From an uncultured Sutterella sp. (GTDB taxonomy: Bacteria; Pseudomonadota; Gammaproteobacteria; Burkholderiales; Burkholderiaceae_F), in NCBI GenBank assembly GCA_900542805.1, contig UQOW01000016.1:1-47179 (forward strand): a stretch of 47,179 bases of DNA. The letters are read 5' to 3'. Each line of letters opens with the position of its first letter. The stretch's first letter is position 1. Below are positions 26,069 through 35,400 of the stretch, piece after piece. The notes beneath the pieces are model-generated. The model made no database searches. It saw nothing but the letters and a program-made list of their open reading frames with translations, and was not told where the DNA came from. A program made the translations under genes and the position numbers.

Positions 26069-27223
26069 CTAGGTTTCAAAAACTCCCTTGACGAGAATCT
26101 CGCCCGAGCGCATCATGGAACGCCCTTTGGCAAAGACGTCCGTCAGCTTAAAGTCCTCGTCAAAAAGTAACGCGTTGGCAACAGCGCCGGCTCCCACGCG
26201 CCCGTGATCTTTAAGCCCATGCGAATCAGCGACGTTTCGGGTAATAAATCCCAAAGCCGTCGGAATCTCCATGTTGTAGGTTTGGACCAATTCTCGGACA
26301 GTCGTGAGATTGCATTCGATTCCGCAAACGGCAAGTCCGATCATGTTGCCCTTTTCATCAAAACGGGGCTTTGATCCATGTCCGTCCGAGGACATTGTAA
26401 TGTGTTTCGGATCCGCTCCGCTGTCAAGTGCCTCGACGAAAGCCTGAGCCGGTCCTTTTTCAAAGCAGCAAGATCCCCCGGTCGTTATGTCAATGTAGCC
26501 TCCGTCTCGGGCAAATTGCAGGGCACCGTCGAACACATGACGAGCACGAGCACAATGAGTCGGACGGATGTGTTTAATCGGAAAGCCCCGAGCCACAATG
26601 TCGCGATACATATCGAAAGCCCCGGGAATATCACCGGAATGAATGTGTAAGACGCCGATCTTGCCGGAAATCATGCCCGCAAGGCGAATATCCGAGAGCA
26701 GGTGAAGAAGCTCATCTTGCGTCGGGAAGGAACTGCGGTGGTCCCCGATAGCAATTTTTACGCCGAGGCATTCAGGGACCATAAAGATATCTTTAGAAAC
26801 CTCCCCACTTAATGTAGTCGGAGGGTAACGGTAGTTGCTCGTGTACATCCACGTGCTCACGCCCTCTTCGGACAAAGCCCGAATCTTGGCTAAAAGGTTT
26901 TCAATTGAGCGGGAAATAAAATCCGTTCCCGAGACACCGACGACATCGGTTGTCCCGCAGGCGACAAGCTCGGAAAGATTAAGTTCCGGAGTACGCGATA
27001 CGGGACCGCCTTCCCCGCCGCCGCCTGTGACGTGAATATGTTGATCGAAGAACCCCGGAGTGAGGATTTTTCCCTCGGCGTCAATCGTCTCCATCTCAGG
27101 TAGTGTCACAGCTAAATCCGGCTCGACAGCAAGAAAGCGTCCGTTAACCATCAGCACATCGCGTTGCCCTAAATCCTCGGGAGCAAAAACGTGAGCATGG
27201 CGAATCAAGGTAGCGTGTTTCAT
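26069..27223 (-). CDS. iadA: Isoaspartyl (beta-aspartyl) dipeptidase
   Basis: A metal-dependent M38 amidohydrolase of 384 residues, close to E. coli IadA in length and pattern. The first metal motif is FDQHIHVTGGGGEGG (about 59-73), the middle His motif PTHCAR is near 222, and the catalytic aspartate is in SSDGHGSKP (about 279). It splits beta-aspartyl dipeptides formed by protein ageing or cyanophycin breakdown. It follows a dicarboxylate carrier gene and has AAGGAGTCC before the ATG. Probably cytoplasmic. Confidence 0.93.
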   Translation of the reverse strand: MKHATLIRHAHVFAPEDLGQRDVLMVNGRFLAVEPDLAVTLPEMETIDAEGKILTPGFFDQHIHVTGGGGEGGPVSRTPELNLSELVACGTTDVVGVSGTDFISRSIENLLAKIRALSEEGVSTWMYTSNYRYPPTTLSGEVSKDIFMVPECLGVKIAIGDHRSSFPTQDELLHLLSDIRLAGMISGKIGVLHIHSGDIPGAFDMYRDIVARGFPIKHIRPTHCARARHVFDGALQFARDGGYIDITTGGSCCFEKGPAQAFVEALDSGADPKHITMSSDGHGSKPRFDEKGNMIGLAVCGIECNLTTVRELVQTYNMEIPTALGFITRNVADSHGLKDHGRVGAGAVANALLFDEDFKLTDVFAKGRSMMRSGEILVKGVFET

Positions 27224-27236
27224 GTTGGACTCCTTG

Positions 27237-27260
27237 CGGCACTCCGAGATCGGAATGCCG
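27237..27260 (-). other. Hairpin between dcuC and iadA
   Basis: CGGCACTCCGA (27237-27247) pairs with TCGGAATGCCG (27250-27260) with one mismatch. There is no T-run; likely an mRNA processing or stability stem. Confidence 0.45.
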
Positions 27261-27273
27261 CCGTGCAGTTAAA

Positions 27274-28650
27274 TCAGAGGAAAATCGCCGAAGCGGCAAC
27301 GTTCACGACAAGCGCCATGGCCATCACGGGAATCGTCCGACGTACGATTTGGAAGGGCGTAATTCCGGCGATACTCGAAACAGCAATCATGACACCGGCA
27401 ATCGGGCACATCGTGCGCGCGATACCGGCCGAAAGCTGAACCGGAACCGCAAGAATGGCTGCATTCATACCGACCGAAGCAGCCGCTTCGGGCAGTAACG
27501 GCGAAAAAGCGAAGAAAGCGGCGTTACCCGACCCGGTAACAAGTGTGGCAATGACCATAATGCCGATCATCACAAAGAGCATGACCCAGATTCCGGCCGA
27601 TTCCATCGAGGCCGCCGCTTTAATCATGAGTGAAATGCCGCCGACCTTGGTCATTCCGAGAGCAAAGAGTTCTGCGCAGCAAATTAAAGCCACCGTTGAT
27701 GTAAAGACCTTTCCCATACCCTCGTAGACTGCTTTTGTGCGTGCAATCACATCCTTGACTTTCATGTGCGTGACAAGGTCGACCGCAAACGCAATCAGAA
27801 TGGAAATGATGATGGCTGTTTGAAGAGATAATTTCACGCCGGCATAAACCATGGGCGAAAACACGATGAGCAGAAATAGCGGAAGCATCGGCAAAATCGC
27901 GTAGTAAGCGGGGCCTGCTCCTTCGAAGGCTTTGCTGACATCTTGCTTTTCTTGAGAATTGCTTCCGGCGTTCGCAGTCTGACCGTCACGCAGGTCAAAC
28001 CACCGCTGAACGAAGAAGTGCCCGACTGCCACCGTAGCAATCACACAGAGTGCCACGGGAATTTGGTTATGCACAAAGTATGTGACGACATCGGTGTTTA
28101 ATAGATCGGCCGCACGCATGGCATTTGACGAGGAAGGTCCTAAATCCAAGCAACACGTCGAACCGATAACGGCCGCAGCGGACGTCCGAGAGACTCCGAG
28201 TTCCACCAGAAGCGGGAAAATCGAAGCCATCAGAAGGAGTCCGAGGCCGACCGCCGAGTTAATGAAAAGCGCCATGAATTGACCGATTACATAGGTGACG
28301 GCCAACAGCACGTATGGTGAGCGAATTGCCGAAAGCGGACGGACACACGCTTTAACCAGGGCCTTTGAGGCGCCGATTTTGTCCATGTAGTACGAGAAAC
28401 CGGCAATCCACATGATGTTAAGCCCGAGCCCCGGGAGCCTCGTCTTCATCTGCTCGGCAAACGCCTGTGCAAAATCAAATCCCAAAAACTGTGTGGATTT
28501 TTTTGCGGCTACGGGGTCCACGCCCATAAATGCTGCGACCGCTAGAAAGACAAGTCCTGCGAGCAAAAGTACGGTGGGCGGGTAGTAGTTTTGGAAGATA
28601 CTCCAGGCGACGATTGCAATCACCGCGAGGGTCAGTAGAACTTCAAACAT
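27274..28650 (-). CDS. dcuC: DcuC-family C4-dicarboxylate transporter
   Basis: An inner-membrane carrier of 458 residues with about 12 helices. It matches the DcuC pattern: an MWIAGFSYYMDKIGAS segment (about 79-94), FINSAVGLGLLLMASIFPLLVELGVSR (about 135), and the GSGNAAFFAF turn near 391. DcuC exchanges succinate, fumarate and aspartate, mainly anaerobically. The pairing with iadA fits import or exchange of aspartate-derived acids. AAAGGAG precedes the ATG. Confidence 0.88.
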   Translation of the reverse strand: MFEVLLTLAVIAIVAWSIFQNYYPPTVLLLAGLVFLAVAAFMGVDPVAAKKSTQFLGFDFAQAFAEQMKTRLPGLGLNIMWIAGFSYYMDKIGASKALVKACVRPLSAIRSPYVLLAVTYVIGQFMALFINSAVGLGLLLMASIFPLLVELGVSRTSAAAVIGSTCCLDLGPSSSNAMRAADLLNTDVVTYFVHNQIPVALCVIATVAVGHFFVQRWFDLRDGQTANAGSNSQEKQDVSKAFEGAGPAYYAILPMLPLFLLIVFSPMVYAGVKLSLQTAIIISILIAFAVDLVTHMKVKDVIARTKAVYEGMGKVFTSTVALICCAELFALGMTKVGGISLMIKAAASMESAGIWVMLFVMIGIMVIATLVTGSGNAAFFAFSPLLPEAAASVGMNAAILAVPVQLSAGIARTMCPIAGVMIAVSSIAGITPFQIVRRTIPVMAMALVVNVAASAIFL

Positions 28651-29400
28651 AGGAAAAGCTCCTTTGATAAACTTGACGGCAACTCGGCACGTGAAGAATT
28701 GCCGGTCAGTCGCTATAGTTAACCCTGAGAAAGGGGCTTTTGTGTGCTTCCCATATCCTCCCGATTGGGATGAATCACGGAACGCATAAACATTCTATTT
28801 GAACTTCGGCGATTATTTCCAAGCCGTTAGGGTATTCCCCACGACTCTTGACTGACGTAAGTCTGTGAACTCCCGGGAAGGACTCGAGTAGATTTCAACC
28901 GTTCTCAGAAAGAATAATCCCGTATGTGTCGGAAGCCTCCCATGGTCTCGAGACCTTAGTGACGTAATTCGTCTTTTACGAGAAATCGTCTGAGGCATCC
29001 GTGAGTCCGACCGAAAATCCCTGCCTGTCTTCCCTGAGACTGCCGGTATTCCCAGACGGTCGTTGCGGTTCTGAAGATTCCTCTACCCTCAAAAGGTATG
29101 CATCCTGCAAGAAACCTCCGGTTCTCTGTTGCGATAGGATTCTCTTTTCTCCTCTTTGACTCTTAATCAATCAAAGACTCTTTAAAAGGACCGTGCAGAC
29201 GGCGTGGCGCTTGCTTCGTTAAAGCATTGACCTTAAACCCCCTTAGTCTGTCTCTTCAGGAGATACCACGGGTTTAAAGCGACTTGAAGACGTGATCAAT
29301 CTCATCCCTGCCGAGGACAATAAAGCCCCGAATCTGCGACTCAGGGCCTTATCAGGAACAGTATCGGCAGTCCTCTTTTCAAGAAGACTGCCTTAGGTTG
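28651..29400. other. 750-base gap without a recognisable gene
   Basis: It holds the dcuC leader (28651-28730), the 12-base palindrome GGTCTCGAGACC (28944-28955), and stems next to the autotransporter stop. Only two minus-strand frames of 61 and 64 codons are open (28813-28998 and 28976-29170). Neither has a ribosome site I trust, nor a recognisable sequence. It could be decayed coding sequence. Confidence 0.5.
29360..29394 (-). terminator. Possible terminator of the autotransporter gene
   Basis: GGCAGTC and GACTGCC (near 29369-29393) form a stem shortly past the stop on the minus strand, with loop TTCTTGAAAAGAG. No T-run follows directly; a second, weaker stem lies at about 29322-29352. Confidence 0.4.
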
Positions 29401-32400
29401 CTAGAACGTCCAACGCACGTTGGCTTTGACGGCAAAGGCGTCGGTGTTCTTCGATCCACTGTAGCCGATCGACACACCGAAACCGACCTTATCCTTGCCG
29501 CCGGAGACGCCGAGCGCAGCCGAGTAGCGCATGCGGTCGAGAACTTCCGACGAGGTCGTTACATCCTGACCGACTCCCGTAAAGCGAATCGTCTCGGTCA
29601 GGTTCTTCGAACCCACAACCGGGGTGACCGCAAGATCGAGGGCAGGCTTGATCGTCCAGCCGGTCTGCGTCATAAAGTCGCGCGACAACTGAACTCCGAG
29701 AGGTACTTCCGCATAGGTCTTAGCCGTCCCGTGCGAATTGAGAATCGTCCCTTGTGCGTTCGTCTTCGCGCTGTAGTTCTTCGAATCGACGTGATTCAAT
29801 CGCAGTCCTGCAAAAGGAGCAACCTGCATGCCGGCGACATCAAAGCCATACTTGGCTTTAAGACCTGCCGTAAAGACGGACGAATCCATGTCGGACTTCA
29901 CGAGACCGTGATTGGTCTGTTTAACGTCGTTGGTGACATAGCCGAAGCCCAAATCTCCCATGAACGACCAGGCTCCGGTGTTGTGACCGAAGTACAAGGC
30001 GGCGCCGTAGAAGTCAAAGTCGTTCTTGGTCGTCGCCAAGCTTCCTCGAGAATCGGCCTTTCCGGAACCGGCGTAGAGCGCCGCACCTAAGCGCGTATCA
30101 TCCCGAACGACAACGTCCGCTCCGACCGTAATACCGTACATATCCACATCCGACCCGGACGTGAAGTTTCCGGCCTTAAAGGCGTCGGCCTTGGTCTTGT
30201 TATATAGCGGAGTGGCCCAAAGGGTGCGACCGAAGGTTTCTTCCGTTGCAACGCTTGTCCCGATTGCCGAACTAAAGCCGAGGCGTTCCTCAACAGAACC
30301 GGCAGCAACGTGCTTGACCGTGTCCGTCACAAGGAACGTACCGGACTGCGCTGTCATTCTCGATACGGACTCAAGAGCAGAACCGAAATCACGCCCGATT
30401 TGTTCGGGGGTGCGATTGCCGTCACCGGTGACGTCTTCCATCACGGAAGCAATCCAACCGGCACCGTCTCGACGAGAAGAATCAAATCCGTCGCCTTCCG
30501 CCAGATTCATCACCGTCTCTTGCAAGGATTCGGAAAGCGATCCGCCGACAATCGCCGCACCGGTTTCCGACATCGTAAATATCAGGTTATTGCCGGCCAG
30601 TCTTGCGTCGTACAGGAAATTTCCGGAAAGGAAGTTCGCGTCATCCCCGCTGACGGTGTGATTGCCGTCAGCCAAGGTAATCACAGTACCGCCGGAGATT
30701 TTCACATTCTTGAACATCATCTTGCCGTTATTGACAATGTTGCCGGTCAGTTGCGCGGTGTACTTGGTCTTGCCGTTTTCGATTACCGGTTCGTCCATAG
30801 CACCGCGATCGAGAATCATGAAGCCACCTGTTCCGATGCCGAAAGTGTTGTCGCCAAATTGCATGCCGGTTGTATCACCGACCGTCAGGGTGCCGTTCGG
30901 TGCCGACAAAGCGCTGTTGATGTAAAGGATAGACGAAACGTCCACATCCGTTTGCCTGGCACTCTTTAGCGCTGCCTTGGCCTCCTCTCTAAGACTCTCT
31001 ATGTTCGCATCTAAGGCTTCCTGACCTCCGACAGCAAGAAGACCTTTTTTGATAGAACCGAAAGCAGCACCGGTTAGGTCCAACTCACCGAATCGGGCTA
31101 AAGCCGGAGTTTCCGAATTCCCTGCTACATCCAAGGTTCCGGGCCCGGTCTCTTGAGTTGCCGTAAGGACGATCTTTTGAGCGTCAAGATTTCCGTTCAC
31201 CGTAATTGCGCCGTATTGCGCTGCAATGCCGTTAATCGTGGCATTGACTCCCGAAGCAACCGTGAGGTCGTTAACAACGTTCACGCCGGCATCCGTACTC
31301 GAATCGGACGAGGTGTTAAACGTGAGTTCGGTATTTCCGGCAAGATGAAGTTTCTGAATGCGGGTTCCTAAGCCACCTTCCTTACCGAAGGAAAGCTTAT
31401 TCGTCTTAATTGCGTTTTCCGGGTCGTTTTCGACTTTAACCTCATTCAAAAGAGCATTCCCTGCCGAAAGGGCTCCGCCGTTTTTCACAAGAACCACGTC
31501 AGTCGTGTCGACCGTAAGACTATCTCCGACACTTACATTAGAAGTGTCCACAATAAGGCCTGTCATCTCGGCTTTCCCGTCGACACTAAAGTTAGATTCT
31601 TTCGATAGCGTAAGTTTTCCGCCTGCTTTAAAGTCGCCGGCGACTTGGACGATACCCTTGTTCTCAAGCGTGACAGAACCATCAACGGAAGTACGACCGG
31701 TTGAAGTTTGACCTTCGGACGTCATAAAGGAGCCGTTATTCTTAACAGTCAGATTCCCTGCAATCTCAGCCGAACCTGCACTGACAGAGGAAGTCGGATC
31801 GGACACGTTTACATCACCCGAGGTCGCTGTGGTGTTATCCACTGGATTCTTGAGTACCTTCAACATATTGGGACCGATATCAAAGGAAGATCCCTCTTTC
31901 ACATCAAGACTGCCTAGAGAAGCATTGTCTCGGGCGGTGACTTTTGTGCCGCTTGTGAAAGAACTATTCCCTTTGACTGTCAAGGGACCGTGTGTATCGA
32001 CATCACCGGCCTTAACTGAAAGAGATTTGTCAATGTCCAGTTCAGAGGCGTATAACCGAGAGCGATTGTTGTCGTTCTCGGAAGAAACGGTAACTGACCC
32101 GTTCATAGTTTTAAGTTTTCCGCCAACGGGATGTCCCTCTGCGTCATAGCCGAAGGTTGCGCCGTTTTTAACCGTAACATCGCCCATGTTTGAGTCACCG
32201 CTTGCAACGTAAGATGAGCCGGCACCGTCAACTAGAGTTGCTCCTTTAACAGAAACGCTGCCGTTATCTTTGGTCTTAAAGGACGAGTTTGCATCAATCG
32301 TCAAAGAGCCGCCAATGTCGGCTGAGGCAAGGTTTAACGAACTTTGCCCGGTTACTTTCACATCACCGGTGCGATTTCTGTCGGTGTTATTCGTGTTTTC

Positions 32401-35400
32401 GAGCGCCCTGGTTTTAAGAGCGCCGGAAAGATCCATCTCCGAGTTGTTCAGTTCGAGTGTTCCTGCAACGACGCCACCGATTACAGTACCCTTTGCGTTA
32501 TCCAGCGCTACGACACCGAGGGCGTTGTTGTCAGTTCCGAGATCCTTTGTCGTAATAGTCGCCCGGTTTGTCCCTTCTCCGGAAAGAACGAGTTTCGTGT
32601 TGGCACTGTTGCCGCTTCCCGTGACTGAACCGACTTGACCGTTTCCAATCAGTTTTAGCGTTGATTCCAAATCTCCGGACTTTGCAGAACCGATTAGTTC
32701 AACATCGGCAACTTCGCCTGAAGAGTTTTTTACAAATATTCCGTCACTCGGATGATTGAGCGTCAAATCGCCCCTGACGTCATCGTCAGAGGAAATGTTG
32801 TCTTCTCCGAGAGAACCGATCTTGAGTTTCTCCTCTCCTTGCTTAAGCTTTGCGCTCTTCCAACTATTAGTTCCGGTGACGTTGCCATTAACATTGTCAA
32901 TATCTTTGTCTGAGGCAGCAACGCCATTGACCAATTTGAATTTATCGTAGTCAATCGGATTAGCTTCACCGAAATCAATTTCGTAGTCCGACCAGTTAAA
33001 GTCATCCCCTAACCGCAAGAGAAGTCTTGAATCTTTTCCGTTCCCGTTAAGCGCCCCCATAATTTGAGAGACTTGGTCGAGCGAAATTTTTTTCTTTCCT
33101 TCTACGATGCCATCATTGAAGTTGTTACTAATCCAATCGGTTATTCCCTCGAGATCAACATAGCCGGCACTGCTATCGGTAACGCCGATTCTTCCGCCTA
33201 CAACGGATGCAATGTTTCCGTCTTCACCCTTTCTCAGAATCTTGTCGGCCTTCGCCGTCATCGATGCGCTTCCGGAGATTTCAATCACACTTTTATGCGT
33301 GTTACCCGAAAGACTCAGGTCACCGTTCGCAATGAGTTTGCTACCCGAACCGGAAACGGTAATCGCGTCTTCGCCGGTTGCCTTAAGCGTTCCGTTCACA
33401 GTCAGTGTGCCGTTATTCGTAACTAAAGTACTCCCGGCATTCGTTTCGAGGTCACCGACTGTCATCCCGGCACCGGCGACTTTAAGGGCATCGGTACCGG
33501 TCGCAGTGACCTTACCTGTTGTCGTTAATTTTGTCGTCGAACCGTCAAGGTTAAGCCCCTTACCGGGCGCGGTCGGGGCGACAGCAATGTCGGCTGATCC
33601 GATGTCAGACTCCCCTCCGGTCAAATTCAGAGTTCCATTAACTGTGAGCCTACCTACGGATTCTGCTGGGGTCACAGCTAATTGACCTGCAGAAATCTGG
33701 GAATCCGAGCCGAGTGTGAAATGGCCGTCATTGTCTCCGACGGACAACTTGCCCGCTGTCTGAAGCTCCGTTTTGCCTGAATACTTAGCTCCGAGAGTGA
33801 TGCCGGAGTTAGCGATAATTAGGCCTTCACCGGAAACGAGGCTTCCTGTTTCATCCGAACTGTTCGTCAGATTTAATTCTCCCCCGGTGACATTCAGAAT
33901 ATTGCGGACCTGCGGATCAGTTGTTCCTTTGGCTCCTAGATTTAGTTTTCCTTTACCCTGGCCGAACATCGCATCGAAGGCTTGCGATACCATATTGAGT
34001 GTCGAACCGGAGGTTTTCGCTCCGACATCGACAAGATTCATTTGTCCTTTAAAGTTCTCTCCGGTACCGGTAACAGTGGTTTCCTTAACATCCCAATTTA
34101 AGAGGGAATCGGCGTCGGATTTGAGATTTGCAGCATCCAAAGCAAGTTTTGCATTACGTGCTGAGAAATCCAAGGTGTCTTGGCCGCCTAGAGAAAGGGA
34201 ATCCATCTTGACATCGTTTGTGCCGTTGTAAACGAATTTACCCGTTACACCGGTTGACGGGTTACCATCATCAACGGTAATCTTGCCAAGTGAATCCGTA
34301 CCCGCCTTCAGGTCGGCAATCTCTACTGTGGCCGTGTTTTTGAAATTGATATCGGCAGAGGAAAGGTCGGCTGTCGTTACGCTAAGTTTTCCCCCGTTAA
34401 GTTCTGCTTTTCTCAACGCCGCAGAGGCTGCCGTCAGAGTACCGCTTTTGATTTGGAGGGCGGCCGTATCTGTCGTCTGATTTAAGGCTGCAACTGTGGT
34501 TGTTCCGGATGAAACGAGTTGACCTCCGGAAAGGGATACTTTTTTAATGTCGGCAGTACCGGCCATATTCATTTCGCCGCCTGAAAGCGTTGTTTCGCCT
34601 CGGACATTAAGCTTACCGCCCGACAGAATCTCGGTTTTCCCAGCTGTTTGATTAAGTTGGCCGTTTACGTTCGTGGTACCCGTGGACGCAGTTTGGAACG
34701 TGCCTCCGGATACCTTCATTTCTTTTCCTTGCGCAGAGTTGGTCGTGCCGGCATTACTGAAAGTGTTCGCTGCAATTTCTGCTCCGCCGTTTAAGTTGAG
34801 CGTACCTCCGCTATCGACAATTGTCTTACCGGCCCCTTCTTGCTTGAAGGTACCGGAAACGGTTGTAGTGCCGCCGGAAGCCGTCTTAAATTCACCGTTC
34901 GAAACGGTCAGACTTGAATGAAACAGAGCACCGGGAGCATTGCCGTCGGCGGTGTTGGCATTCGTGAAAGATTTACCGGCGAGTGTGGCGTTACCATGAA
35001 CGTTAAAAGTCCCTGCTCCACTGTCAATCTTTGTCTCGGAAGTTTCGCTTTGTTTATAGGAACCGAAATGAACGGTATCTCCGAGAACATTCAATTTAGA
35101 TGAGCCGGACATTTCAAAATCAACCGGAACATTTTCTGTACCGAACGTGGAATCGTCCGAGCCATTTCCTAATTTTAAAGTTCCACTCTTTAAATTGATT
35201 CCTTTGGCGTCAAGGGAAGATTTGTCCTTGTTCCCAAGCCCTGTCACAGCAACTTCCCTTGCGCCGTAATCAATCGTAAGAGAGGCGTTCTCGGTGGTCG
35301 ATGCCAAACCTTGAGCGGATTTCAGAATGTGGTAGTCATTTGAAGAGAGTTCGGTGGTCTTTACGATTCCTTCAACAGTCACAAAACTGTTGCCGGTACC

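Noticed and set aside
25702..26079. A 125-codon minus-strand frame after iadA
   Set aside because: It overlaps the iadA end and terminator and has no ribosome site. The plus-strand pieces look more protein-like.
29398..30090. A 230-codon plus-strand frame antisense to the autotransporter barrel
   Set aside because: It mirrors the codon bias of the minus-strand gene, has no ribosome site and encodes no recognisable protein. Several other long plus-strand frames under the autotransporter are of the same kind.
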